Source of the DNA: Celeribacter baekdonensis B30
GTDB lineage: Bacteria; Pseudomonadota; Alphaproteobacteria; Rhodobacterales; Rhodobacteraceae
Assembly (NCBI RefSeq): GCF_000299875.1
Contig: NZ_AMRK01000005.1
Location: 248,001 to 312,000, forward strand
DNA: 64,000 nucleotides
Direction: 5' to 3'
Shown here: positions 52,920-61,293 of the stretch, in pieces
Numbering within the stretch: the stretch's first letter is position 1
Layout of the letters: each line of letters begins with the position of its first letter
The notes under the pieces: generated by a model
The model's database searches: none
What the model was told of the DNA's origin: nothing
The model's input: only the letters and a program-made list of their open reading frames with translations
Position numbers and translations under genes: made by a program

Positions 52920-53038
52920 GTCCGGTCAAAATTGGAATCTGACACATTCTCAAGTGATTGATCCAGAATGTTTTTCTATCTTGGGTTCACAACCAAGTTG
53001 GGATTTTGTCCGGGGAAGAGTGGAATCTCAACGGCGTC
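52920..53038 (+). repeat. Pair of 21-base direct repeats beside tniQ
   Basis: GTCCGG, seven bases, TGGAATCT occurs at 52920-52940 and again at 53018-53038, 98 bases apart in the same orientation. A weaker copy (AAGTTGGGATTTT) lies between them. They could be binding sites for the TniA transposase at the transposon end. Confidence 0.5.
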
Positions 53039-53333
53039 GCGCTGAAAAGTCAATGAAACGGCCACTCAGATCGCAGTCTTGCCCGTACGATGATGCCCCG
53101 CTGAACGCATTGACCGACAGCGCGCCCATTTCGGTATCGCCAGAGAACATCGAGTACGCGGGCAGAGCGCCTCCCTTCTTGGCACCCAGAATGCGTTCGC
53201 CCTGCCGCGCAAGCGACAGGGCGAAATTTAATCTTACAGTTAAGATGGTTAAGGCGTTTCCCCTTCTCGACCACTCGGTCGTAGGGCTAGCTATCTCTTG
53301 CGGTCCGGATGATGTCGGAGAGCATATCTGAAA

Positions 53334-55145
53334 TCAGAGCGCCAAGATCGTTTCACGCACATACACTCGCGCGTCACCACCTGAAATTGCCGAGCCAAGC
53401 CCCGCGGCCTTGATCCGCATCATCATTGCCATCGGCGATACACCGAGGTGTTGGGCGGCTGTCTTCGGCGTTTGAAACTTCTCGAGGAATGCCTCGAGTT
53501 CGTCATAAGTGACGAGTTCGGCGGCGGCTCGTAGTCCGTTGCGACGTCGCCGCTCCGATGGGAGTAATCCAGCAGAAACAACTTGTCGAATTTCGCGGCT
53601 GCTTAGCGCCAGGCGTTGCCGCACCTCCTCCAACGTCATGTCGGAACGCTCTTGGCGACGTATCGCGGCGAGCAGCTCTTTATGGCTAATTCGGAGCCCC
53701 GACAGCCCGATCGCAGTTCGGTCAATATAGGAACCGGGCAGCTCACCCGCCTCGAGAAAGCGAAGGATTTGCCCCGCCGGACACCGCAAGACGAATGTGG
53801 CATGCGAAAGGCTGATCATGTCGTGGCGGACACCATGGCAGGACTGAAATGTCGCCTGAGCTTCCATTCCCTTGAGAAGATCATCCAGCACATCAATACT
53901 GAAACGCGGCTTCTTGAATGCCTTTGTCGCAATGCACGTGACCACCCTTTCTGACACAAGACCGTCGAACATGGTGATCCCGATGCCCAGAAATTTTGCG
54001 CTCTGCTCCGCCCCGAGGCTCGTCGCCAGTGTTGTTATATGCGCGGTGCATGCCCTGAGACGTGATCTGACATTGAAACCGTCGGGAATTCGCCCATCCG
54101 GTAAAAAGCCGTCGAGGATCAACGCACGCCCTACCCACTTTCTGGAGCGGTCGGTTGTCTCTGCAAGCTTCTTTATGCAGGCATCCACCTGCACTTGGGA
54201 CGGGGCATAATGATGTCTGGACAACAGGCAGTAGTCGCCTTGATCCTTGATAAGGCCCAGCATGATGTCCCGAAACGCTTGCCGCTCGTCCCGCATTGAG
54301 GCCTGAAGCGCCCAGCCGTGGAACCAGGTCTTACTGAGCCTTGTCGAATGACGTCCGAGCGCTTGGTCGACCTCATCTAGCAGTTTCCCGTGGCCCACAC
54401 GGGTGATCGAGAAGCCCAGCTCAGTGAGCTCGCGCCGCTTTGCAGGTGGAGACGCATTGGGTCGTAAGGTGCCTTCGGCGATAAAGGCGCCCAACCCCAG
54501 GCACCATCGCTCCAAGGTGTCGATCTGGATATCACCCAACCAGTCGATCATCAGCGTGTCAGCTTCAAGTCTCAGAAGAGCCGCGCGTTCGAAGTCCGAC
54601 AGCGCTTGCCGTTGTACCCGTTCCTCCAATCGATGCAACCATCCCCCCGACAGTTCGGCGCGCAGGACATGATCATAGCAGGTCGTGTAATCTGCGTAAG
54701 GCAGCTCAATCAGCGCTGTTTCGTGGTGGCTGCAACAGGGCATGAAACGTGGCAGCCATTGCCATCGGATCGCACAGCCGTCCGCTTGGCTACCCGTCGA
54801 CGACAGATCCTCCAGCCAGCAGTTGGGGCAAATGGACAGATCGTGTTTGCGGATGGACCGGGTCAGAAAACGCTGCCCATGCAGGTCAGTGTATTTCTCA
54901 CTGACCTTGCGTGGACTGTGTAAGATCAGGTCTGAGCCAGACGAGCCGGTGAGCGCTGCCAGGGCTTTGAGATGCTGCGGGTCACCTGCACAGATAGCCG
55001 CTTTGCCAAGTCCCATTGCCGTGCAAAACTCGGCGGTAGACCGCGAAGCATTTGCCGAAGCGTTTCGGGACAAGGTCGAGAATGCCGGCTCGCCCACCGT
55101 GGCAGCCAAGGCGATGGGGAGCGCAGAGATCGCTTGAGTTTCCAT
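53334..55145 (-). CDS. tniQ: TniQ/TnsD family transposition targeting protein
   Basis: About 603 residues. The N-terminal TniQ domain has the zinc-binding pattern HDLSICPNCWLEDL (C106, C109) and FMPCCSHHETALIEL (C137/C138, H140/H141). The C-terminal half has several predicted HTH-like stretches (EVRQRLALSSREIRQVVSAG and FQTPKTAAQHLGVSPMAMMM). At this length it is closer to TnsD than to the short TniQ of Tn5053, so it may recognise a DNA site. The ATG at 55145 is 8 bases after the tniB stop; a GTG at 55166 is possible. It is the last gene of the module. Confidence 0.87.
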   Translation of the reverse strand: METQAISALPIALAATVGEPAFSTLSRNASANASRSTAEFCTAMGLGKAAICAGDPQHLKALAALTGSSGSDLILHSPRKVSEKYTDLHGQRFLTRSIRKHDLSICPNCWLEDLSSTGSQADGCAIRWQWLPRFMPCCSHHETALIELPYADYTTCYDHVLRAELSGGWLHRLEERVQRQALSDFERAALLRLEADTLMIDWLGDIQIDTLERWCLGLGAFIAEGTLRPNASPPAKRRELTELGFSITRVGHGKLLDEVDQALGRHSTRLSKTWFHGWALQASMRDERQAFRDIMLGLIKDQGDYCLLSRHHYAPSQVQVDACIKKLAETTDRSRKWVGRALILDGFLPDGRIPDGFNVRSRLRACTAHITTLATSLGAEQSAKFLGIGITMFDGLVSERVVTCIATKAFKKPRFSIDVLDDLLKGMEAQATFQSCHGVRHDMISLSHATFVLRCPAGQILRFLEAGELPGSYIDRTAIGLSGLRISHKELLAAIRRQERSDMTLEEVRQRLALSSREIRQVVSAGLLPSERRRRNGLRAAAELVTYDELEAFLEKFQTPKTAAQHLGVSPMAMMMRIKAAGLGSAISGGDARVYVRETILAL

Positions 55146-55153
55146 GTGCAAAG

Positions 55154-56107
55154 CTACTCCCCCCACCTGTCCAGGTTGACATCTGCGGGTATGCTGACGA
55201 AGTCCTCAGCGATGAACGGGTTCATCTCTGGAAGGCAGTCGAACCTTTGCGCGTGGGTTGATCGAAAATGTTCAATCTCCAGCACCTTGTCGCCTGCGAC
55301 CAGTGCCGCTTTCAGGGCCAAGATGCAGATTTCACACAATTCGCCGAACGCGTAATAGGATGCGTGAAGCAGCCTCTCGGCGAAATCTCGTGTCTTCACG
55401 GTCTTGCTAAGTTCCAGGCCCACTCCCTGACAGTAGCACGCTAGAATTTTGATTGCGCGCGATGCGTCCACGCCGGGATCAAGGTCGGTCATATGCACGA
55501 CGCTGTACCGGCGCTTGAACTGCTGGTCTGAGTTGAGGATCTCCGCGAAATCCGGGGTGCCGATCAGGATGGGGACGACCTGCCCTTTCTGGGGCTGTAC
55601 CAGTGACTTGAGGGCGTCCCGCATGGACTGGCGGTCTCTGGCCCCGGCGGCACGAACATGCTGGATTTCGTCCAAGACCAGAACTCGAGTTTCCAATCTC
55701 TCGATGTAGGCGGCGACATACTGCCATATGTCCTCTGCGGAATCTCGGGCCTTCGGCGTCCAGCCATACTCCAACGAAATCAGCATGCGGAGCTTGCGGA
55801 GGGTCACATCGTCCCGAAGCGGAACGAACACGTGACCGCGCGGAGAATGCCCTACGGCCGTCCGTTGCAGACCGAGCGTTTCAAGAGCGCGCAGAACGCT
55901 CTTGGTCTTCCCGGTGCCGCTGCGCCCAAGAACGACGACACCCCGAGCGTCGGCGGGGTGTCCAAGTTCTCTTGCGGCCATAAACTCCCGAAGCGAGTTT
56001 TCTATCTGACGCGCAATGCGTTGCGCGTCAGCGTGGTCGATGAAAATGTCGCGGCGCAGTGCCTGAACTCTGCGATCAACGTCGCTCGGTCGGAGGGCGA
56101 GAGTCAT
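55154..56107 (-). CDS. tniB: TniB/TnsC family transposition ATPase
   Basis: A 317-residue AAA+ ATPase. Walker A is GRSGTGKT (61-68), Walker B VLVLDEIQHV (D146, E147), and a sensor region PILIGTPDFAEIL follows. This is the TniB/TnsC type regulator that carries the target signal from TniQ to the transposase. The ATG at 56107 overlaps the tniA stop (ATGA); an upstream in-frame start lies inside tniA and is not used. Confidence 0.92.
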   Translation of the reverse strand: MTLALRPSDVDRRVQALRRDIFIDHADAQRIARQIENSLREFMAARELGHPADARGVVVLGRSGTGKTKSVLRALETLGLQRTAVGHSPRGHVFVPLRDDVTLRKLRMLISLEYGWTPKARDSAEDIWQYVAAYIERLETRVLVLDEIQHVRAAGARDRQSMRDALKSLVQPQKGQVVPILIGTPDFAEILNSDQQFKRRYSVVHMTDLDPGVDASRAIKILACYCQGVGLELSKTVKTRDFAERLLHASYYAFGELCEICILALKAALVAGDKVLEIEHFRSTHAQRFDCLPEMNPFIAEDFVSIPADVNLDRWGE

Positions 56108-58257
56108 AGATCCTCTCCTTCCTGCCACCAGTCGGTATCTTCCTCAGGGTCATCGAGATCGACTTCTTCATCGTCTGATGTGGAAGGTGCGTCGCCCGGT
56201 AGCGCTCCGCCTTGGCCAGCGTCAGGGTCGCCGATGACGTAGCCGATCCCGTCGTCAGCCAAATCGAGCGCGTCCAGTTCCGGTATTTCATTCTCGACGA
56301 CAGACAGGCCGAGGTAGAGTTCCTTTTCCAGGCGCGCGATATCCTCCGCAGTTGCCTGTTGAGGTAGCACGCCCATGATCCGCATGGCTTCATTCGCGCG
56401 CGACCGCATCGCCTGAAGCGCATCCCATATGGTATCGGCGGCAAGGGCCGCTTGCCCAACGTAACGGCGTCGCAGAATTCGTCCGACGGCAATCCATTCG
56501 TCGAGTTTCACCCCGTGGAAATTCTCGACGCTGCACTCGACCTCGAGCCATTCTCTCCCGGTCCACACACTGATCATTCCTATGTCATTTGGCTCCAGGT
56601 GAAGCGTAACTTTCGTATTCTCCGGCCGACGTCTGAGTTTCTGCAGTTCGCGGGAGTTATAGGCCACGCCGAGCACGGTGATGCCTTTTGACGTTACCTT
56701 TCGCTCCAGAGATATCCCGAACGCCCTCCGTCGCATGGATCGGGGCAACTGTGGCGGAAGTCCAACTGTGCCGCTGAGACGCTCCAATGCCTTCGCAGGG
56801 GTCTCTCTGAAGAGGCCGGCATTGGGCGTGTTGTGGTAGACGTCGACAACATACCGAATGAAGATCAGGGCCAATTGGTCGTCCGTCAGGACGGCCGTTT
56901 CCTCCGTCGGATAATCGCCGCGTTCCTTGGGGTTTGCGAAGGTTTGTCCAGGCAGATAGGGCATCACCCTGTATGTGAAAGTCAAAAATGGGCGCTCGAT
57001 CGTCCCGCGAAACTGTGGCTCTCCCACGGTGGGATAGGAGTAGGCGGCACATGTCTCATTGACCGCTCGAGTGGTCGCGCCTGCGCGGAAAGCAGATCCG
57101 GTGTCGCTTTCGACGCCTTCAAATGGAAATCCGTGCCAAATGGACTCCGCGCCTGCGGCAGCTGCCAAATCCGACTTGTCTCGTGTAGACATTTCCAGCG
57201 CTCGAATGGCTGACGCTGAATTTTGTGATGACGCAACGAGCAAACCCACGATGTATCTGGTCGCGACGTCCAGGACGACGTAAAGCCATCGACGCCCGCG
57301 TGGCAACCGGTCGATCGTCTTCTGATCGAGCCCCTCTCTGATAGGCCCATTCATAATAATCGTACGCGCATCAATCTCCCACTCGTCCACTTGGAATGTC
57401 TGACCAGGACGGGTTGCCCGATTGGTCTTGCCAACACCCAAGTAGCGGCGCTTTGCGATCGCGCTGCCCTCACGACCAGCGTCGACCTCCAAGCGATCAA
57501 AACGCTTCAGCCATTCCCACAGCGCGGTCTTTCCACGTGTTTGTAACAGCGGAAGCATGGCGGCCTCTCGTCGCTCGTTTTCGCGACGCAGCGCGTTGAT
57601 CGTGTTATCAACGACTTCACGGCCTGTATGGCGCTGGTTCAGGAGAAACTCTCTGAGTTGCTGTTGGATGAAAAGGTAGCTGTCTTGGTTGATATCGAGC
57701 TTGGATGCCCTTCCGCGCTTATCGATAAGCGCATCCATACGGCCACCGGCTTTTTTGACAGCGCGGTACCACCGCAAGATGCTTGCCGGGGATGCGTCGA
57801 AGCCAAAGCTGTTGCCGTTTGAGCTGAAGTACTTAGCCCCGTAGATCTCATGGAATGTCTTCCACTCCTCTGCGGCATAGGCTTTGATGTGAGGGTAATG
57901 TTGTCCGACGTCATCGGGTCGAAGGGTCAGTCCACCTTCCGAATACCTCCTTGTCAGACCACAGACGAAAAACCACCGGTTACAGACAAGAGTTTGGTTC
58001 GTCCGCGATAAAGCAGAGAGGCAGATGTGGGGCTGAGGTCGAGACTTCGCTTCTTCGACGCTTTGGGGGAGCTTTTCGTAATTCCAGTCTGGTCGCTTCA
58101 TGATGTCTTGCAGGGTGGCCCAAGAAAGCCTCTCGACCGCGGCCGATCCGTCATCTCGTCGGAAGAACGCGTGCTGGTCGTCGGCATCCTGGAAGAAATA
58201 TGGGATCGAATTGATGTAGTAGCGTGTGACCCTGTCGAAATTCATTCGGATTGTCAT
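56104..58257 (-). CDS. tniA: TniA/TnsB family DDE transposase
   Basis: A 717-residue DDE transposase of the Mu/TnsB/TniA group. N-terminal HTH regions precede an rve core with D291 (FQVDEWEID), D385 (VESDTGSAF) and E421 (FRGTIERPF), leaving 35 residues between the last two. VYHNTPNAGLFRETPAKALE and a Mu-type C-terminal beta domain follow (VLGVAYNSRELQKLR). The tail is acidic (DDEEVDLDDPEED), which may contact TniB. All catalytic residues are intact. It overlaps both neighbours by four bases. Confidence 0.94.
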   Translation of the reverse strand: MTIRMNFDRVTRYYINSIPYFFQDADDQHAFFRRDDGSAAVERLSWATLQDIMKRPDWNYEKLPQSVEEAKSRPQPHICLSALSRTNQTLVCNRWFFVCGLTRRYSEGGLTLRPDDVGQHYPHIKAYAAEEWKTFHEIYGAKYFSSNGNSFGFDASPASILRWYRAVKKAGGRMDALIDKRGRASKLDINQDSYLFIQQQLREFLLNQRHTGREVVDNTINALRRENERREAAMLPLLQTRGKTALWEWLKRFDRLEVDAGREGSAIAKRRYLGVGKTNRATRPGQTFQVDEWEIDARTIIMNGPIREGLDQKTIDRLPRGRRWLYVVLDVATRYIVGLLVASSQNSASAIRALEMSTRDKSDLAAAAGAESIWHGFPFEGVESDTGSAFRAGATTRAVNETCAAYSYPTVGEPQFRGTIERPFLTFTYRVMPYLPGQTFANPKERGDYPTEETAVLTDDQLALIFIRYVVDVYHNTPNAGLFRETPAKALERLSGTVGLPPQLPRSMRRRAFGISLERKVTSKGITVLGVAYNSRELQKLRRRPENTKVTLHLEPNDIGMISVWTGREWLEVECSVENFHGVKLDEWIAVGRILRRRYVGQAALAADTIWDALQAMRSRANEAMRIMGVLPQQATAEDIARLEKELYLGLSVVENEIPELDALDLADDGIGYVIGDPDAGQGGALPGDAPSTSDDEEVDLDDPEEDTDWWQEGEDL

Positions 58258-59057
58258 TGCGGCCTCCGAACGATCGAGTGGAGGTTGATGCTTCCGCTGC
58301 TCACCAAGCCCAAGCGCCGTTCAAAGATGGCCCGGTACACAGCACGGAAACCCCGAGAGCCGGTGCGACTGAGGATAATCAGATCAGCAATGGTCAGCTC
58401 CCCCTCGAGTTTTGCCACCGTCTCTTCGAGGCGAGCATCAGCTTCAGTATCCGGGCACAGAGCGAACCGCAGATAGGTCGCCGCATTCATGGCTGCTGTA
58501 CGTGAAAAGCACTGCTCTGTGACCAAGCGGACTTCATCCACCAAGCCCGGCACCACGGCACGCCTAATCTGTTCCAGCTCGGCTAGAAAGCGACCGGATG
58601 CCAGGCGAGACGTTGGTTTCACAGCCACCGCAACTCTGCGTCCGGTCTTGTGGGTGATCAGCAGGTCGAAATAATGTGTGCCCTTGGTTCCATCCGGCTT
58701 GCGAAACTTCACCGGACCGAATTGCTCTTGGACTTGGCGAACTCTCGGATCGACCAGCGTGACCACCAAGTTGCCGTGTTCAATTCCACTGTCCATGCCA
58801 TAGATACGTGGCAAGCCGGTCTCAAGGTCGGGATACACGGCGAAGATTCTGCATGAAGATCGCGACCTTGGATTGATCCGACGCTGACCGCGGTAAGCGA
58901 GCACGGGGTAATCTTCGCGAATGACTTCCCCCATTAGATCATCGGGAAACGCTTTTGTGGCGCCGTAGGCCCTGCGGAAGGCTTCAGGCATCCCGGATAG
59001 GTCGCGACCGACCGGCGTGACCGGGGCGTTTAGACTGCGTTCGATTGGCATATTCAT
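58254..59057 (-). CDS. TnsA-like endonuclease-fold protein, catalytic motif altered
   Basis: A protein of about 267 residues directly before tniA and overlapping it by four bases. It follows the TnsA plan: YGMDSGIEHGNLVVTLVDPR with a glutamate (E93), HYFDLLITHKTGRR with an aspartate (D131), then VAVAVKPTSRL with a lysine (K147). The residue two before the lysine, normally Q or E, is alanine (A145), so 5'-strand cleavage may be impaired. The start is taken at 59057, where GGGATGC lies upstream; the frame extends to 59126. Assignment is by motif and position. Confidence 0.72.
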   Translation of the reverse strand: MNMPIERSLNAPVTPVGRDLSGMPEAFRRAYGATKAFPDDLMGEVIREDYPVLAYRGQRRINPRSRSSCRIFAVYPDLETGLPRIYGMDSGIEHGNLVVTLVDPRVRQVQEQFGPVKFRKPDGTKGTHYFDLLITHKTGRRVAVAVKPTSRLASGRFLAELEQIRRAVVPGLVDEVRLVTEQCFSRTAAMNAATYLRFALCPDTEADARLEETVAKLEGELTIADLIILSRTGSRGFRAVYRAIFERRLGLVSSGSINLHSIVRRPQ

Positions 59058-59240
59058 GGCAAAGCATCCCTGTTTCCGGGCCAGTGGGCACCGGATTGCG
59101 AGGACACGCAGGAGCAAGCCGCTCACGCATGCCTGTTGACTTTTCGCTGCTGTGGTGGGATGAAAGAGGTGCTTAAACCTTCAAGGGCTCTGCATGCTTC
59201 GCGCTGCGGAGCCTTTGTTCTTTCATCAGGGTCGGTTTCG

Positions 59241-59477
59241 CTAGGTCATTGAGACAGCTCCTTCTGGTTGGGCAAGGAGCGAAGCCAGTTCCTCGGGGTC
59301 CTCGCCAAGTAGGCGTGCGATTTCTGTTATGACCGGGACGCTCTTCCGGTGACCGCCAATGACCAAGCTGATCGTCGAAGGATTGCGCCCAAGACGGGAC
59401 GCAAGTTCTTTGATCGAAAGGCCTGCCTCTATCCGCAGACGACATTTGATGATCTCGGCTGTGCCGCGAAATTTCAT
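59241..59477 (-). CDS. Small HTH (XRE/Ner-like) regulator of the transposition module
   Basis: A 78-residue protein: FRGTAEIIKCRLRIEAGLSI followed by KELASRLGRNPSTISLVIGG and VITEIARLLGEDPEEL. This is an XRE-type HTH resembling the phage Ner and transposon-borne regulators. It precedes the TnsA-like gene on the same strand with 183 bases between. AAGG lies 8 bases before the ATG. The nested inverted repeats just upstream suggest autoregulation. Confidence 0.8.
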   Translation of the reverse strand: MKFRGTAEIIKCRLRIEAGLSIKELASRLGRNPSTISLVIGGHRKSVPVITEIARLLGEDPEELASLLAQPEGAVSMT

Positions 59478-59849
59478 GTACGAACCTTGGGCAATTTTTG
59501 TTGACGGATACCCGAATCATGTGGGTTCGCGATTCGCAAGTCAACAACCATCCGCATCCATGAAAACTCAACCGTGTCAATATAGTTCAGAGTTATTTTG
59601 ACAATTAACATGTGCGCGCGATTCCAGTTGCACTGACTATCTGCACTTCTGTAATCGATGGAAAACTAGGCGTATCCCGTGGATCGGCACGAGGAAAAGA
59701 CACGTTGGTACGACCTGATAACGACCGATCAACGTTGTTATCGCCTGATTTACCTTCGATCACGCGAGGCATGGGTCCAAAACTGCGATGTTCATCGCTT
59801 CAGCCAACGCCAGATGGCCGAAGCCGCGGTGACTGGATCAACTTCTGAA
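59478..59849. other. Non-coding region between the HTH gene and higA
   Basis: These 372 bases hold no credible gene. Next to the HTH gene lie its promoter and nested inverted repeats (59498-59547) and a further inverted repeat TGTCAA/TTGACA (59575-59603). The right part contains CTTCTG at 59646 and the candidate right end CTTCTGAA at 59842. The region probably contains the right end of the transposon. Confidence 0.5.
59498..59547 (-). promoter_or_regulatory. Promoter with nested inverted repeats upstream of the HTH gene
   Basis: TTGTTGAC (59498-59505) and GTCAACAA (59540-59547) are perfect 8-base inverted arms. Inside them CGAATC (59513-59518) and GATTCG (59531-59536) form a second pair. On the minus strand TTGACT (59544-59539) and CATGAT (59521-59516) are spaced by 17 bases, as a sigma-70 promoter. 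The layout fits an operator for the adjacent HTH protein. Confidence 0.5.
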
Positions 59850-59853
59850 TCAG
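59842..59853 (-). repeat. Candidate right terminal or internal TniA site
   Basis: On the minus strand the sequence reads TGATTCAGAAG and continues TTGATCCAGTCAC, similar to Tn402 internal sites (TCAGAAG, TGATC). It is the inverted counterpart of TTCAGAAG at 52795-52802. It abuts the higA stop codon. The TGTC terminus is not clear. Confidence 0.35.
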
Positions 59854-60137
59854 GAGAGCAGCGGCTCGATCCCACTCACGTCCACCTGCCTAGCCGCAGT
59901 GCGCATATCGAAATTGGTCTGCATGTTCATCCAATATTCCGGCGTCGTTTTGAACACACTTGCCAGCAGCAGCGCGGTATCGGGCGTCATGCTGGTTGAG
60001 CCCTTCACCAGCCGCTCGATGCGCGTCCGGGGAACATAAAGGCGGTGAGCCAGCGCGATCGCGCCCATCTCAAGCGGATCTAGGTACAGTTCTTTCAGGA
60101 CTTCACCTGAGTGCATCGGGTCTTGAAGCGGGCTCAT
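59850..60137 (-). CDS. higA: HigA family antitoxin
   Basis: A 95-residue HTH protein: HSGEVLKELYLDPLEMGAIA and LAHRLYVPRTRIERLVKGST, then SMTPDTALLLASVFKTTPEYWMNMQ, the HigA signature. It binds and neutralises HigB and represses the operon. It follows higB by 17 bases, the reversed toxin-first order usual for higBA. Its stop codon lies within the candidate transposon end, so a few C-terminal residues may have been replaced by insertion. Confidence 0.9.
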   Translation of the reverse strand: MSPLQDPMHSGEVLKELYLDPLEMGAIALAHRLYVPRTRIERLVKGSTSMTPDTALLLASVFKTTPEYWMNMQTNFDMRTAARQVDVSGIEPLLS

Positions 60138-60154
60138 GATGTCTCATTTCAGCG

Positions 60155-60418
60155 TCAATCGACGATCTTGACTTCGGCGGGGCCATTCTGCGTCCAGACG
60201 AAGCAGATGCGCCACTGCCCGTTGATCCCCACCGAGTGCCGACCGGCGCGATTTCCCTTCAGTTGCTCAAGGTTGTTATCTGGCGGAAAACGCAGGTCTT
60301 CCACCGCAACATCTGGGTCCAGCACCGAAAGCATCGCCCCCTGCGCCTCAAGAAGTCCGCCGGGAAATCCTTGCCGTACTTGCCTTGCAGCACGTTTGCC
60401 TTCGGTGCTCTGGATCAT
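60155..60418 (-). CDS. higB: HigB family toxin with possibly compensated frameshift near the start
   Basis: An 87-codon frame. From residue 29 it is a normal HigB (RelE/ParE type): VEDLRFPPDNNLEQLKGNRA and GRHSVGINGQWRICFVW. Residues 5-28 do not fit, but the frame two bases on encodes VLQGKYGKDFPADFLRR, which resembles the KGFPADI region of HigB homologues. Two opposite frameshifts would explain this, leaving an open but altered N-terminus. The toxin would cleave ribosome-bound mRNA if active; here activity is doubtful. Confidence 0.75.
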   Translation of the reverse strand: MIQSTEGKRAARQVRQGFPGGLLEAQGAMLSVLDPDVAVEDLRFPPDNNLEQLKGNRAGRHSVGINGQWRICFVWTQNGPAEVKIVD

Positions 60419-60425
60419 GTCCGCA

Positions 60426-60446
60426 ATGTATCATTATGTGATACAT
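60426..60446. promoter_or_regulatory. Palindromic operator upstream of higBA
   Basis: ATGTATCA (60426-60433) and TGATACAT (60439-60446) are perfect 8-base inverted arms with a 5-base spacer, ending 8 bases before the higB start. A CATAAT-like -10 overlaps it on the minus strand. Such palindromes are the usual HigA operators. Confidence 0.7.
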
Positions 60447-60462
60447 GTGCGCGATGACTGTG

Positions 60463-61293
60463 TCATTGGAAGCTTGCCTGGAAATTAGTGGCGGTGAGGG
60501 TGACATGAGCGTCGAGCGGAGGCCGTAGTTCGAAGGCCTGAGGGGCGCGAGCGAACTCGTAAAGTCTGAACAGATACCAGTCATCCCGGCGTTCGTTCGC
60601 AACCTCCAGTTCGTTACGTGAGATGTGGAACGGTGTCCGCTCCCAACCGTTTGTCGTCTTCACCTCGATGAGGCGTTCGCGACCTTCGATTGTGAAACTG
60701 GCGATGTCATAGCCTGCGCCGTCGCCGTCCTCCTTGGAGACCCAACGCACACGCCGAGCTAAGGCGTCCTGGCCGTGTTGCCGCAAGGTCTGACGTTCGT
60801 GATGAAAAACTCGTTCCTCACCCGCATGACCGAGAGCCCGATTGCGCTCGTCCCGCCCCGCGACATCGAAACGCCGCGCCACCCTTTGCATTTGCTCCAG
60901 CTCTTCTGGGGGCGGTGTATTCCGCAAGGTAGGTGCTGTTCCGACGTAGAGCGCCGGAGGCTCAGCCATTGTGGAAGCGTCTTTGCGGTGAAGCGCGAGC
61001 TCCCATTCTGGATGACGCGCCAGCCAGCGAGATGCGGCCTCTGCAAGAGACATCTGGAAATTGAACCGCGGTCGATAGCCTTTGATGATGGGAAGCCCTA
61101 ATCCGACACAGGCCGCAGAGACGTTGCAGAGTTTGAACTCGATGGAGCCACGGCTCCGTCCTGTCTGATCTTGCAACGCCCGGTTCTGCGCAGCTTTGTT
61201 ATAGCTGCGCACGGAGAGCTCATCGCTGAGCATCCCGAAATAAGACGCAACGACCGCGTCGTTCTCTGTGTCGGACCAATCACCTGAATTCAT
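60463..61293 (-). CDS. DUF3883 domain-containing protein
   Basis: A 276-residue protein. The N-terminal part (WSDTENDAVVASYFGMLSDE followed by LSVRSYNKAAQNRAL, and GSIEFKLCNVSAACVGLGLP) is a helical domain common in DNA-associated accessory proteins. The C-terminal part is DUF3883: GHAGEERVFHHERQTL, DGAGYDIASF and RLIEVKTTNGWERTPFHISR with NELEVANERRDDWYLFRLY. DUF3883 is related to PD-(D/E)xK nucleases; the D, E-x-K pattern is visible (GYDIASF, IEVKT). It may act on foreign DNA. It lies upstream of higBA. Confidence 0.87.
   Translation of the reverse strand: MNSGDWSDTENDAVVASYFGMLSDELSVRSYNKAAQNRALQDQTGRSRGSIEFKLCNVSAACVGLGLPIIKGYRPRFNFQMSLAEAASRWLARHPEWELALHRKDASTMAEPPALYVGTAPTLRNTPPPEELEQMQRVARRFDVAGRDERNRALGHAGEERVFHHERQTLRQHGQDALARRVRWVSKEDGDGAGYDIASFTIEGRERLIEVKTTNGWERTPFHISRNELEVANERRDDWYLFRLYEFARAPQAFELRPPLDAHVTLTATNFQASFQ

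Larger units (their letters stand above)
52726..53333. other. Structured non-coding region downstream of tniQ
   Basis: No credible gene lies in these 608 bases; a 146-codon plus-strand frame at 52891 has no recognisable features. The region instead holds a 16-base perfect palindrome (52845-52860), an inverted repeat ACATCACA/TGTGATGT (52898-52921), and two 21-base direct repeats sharing GTCCGG and TGGAATCT at the same spacing (52920-52940 and 53018-53038). Such clustering is typical of a transposon end carrying transposase-binding sites. Confidence 0.5.

Noticed and set aside
52891-53331. 146-codon plus-strand frame beside tniQ
   Set aside because: No recognisable domain, and it spans palindromes and direct repeats that fit a transposon end better than coding sequence.
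59575-59603. Inverted repeat TGTCAA/TTGACA considered as the right transposon end
   Set aside because: It shares no clear match with the left candidate end in the required inverted orientation; the TTCAGAAG pair is a better match. It may instead be a promoter or regulator site.
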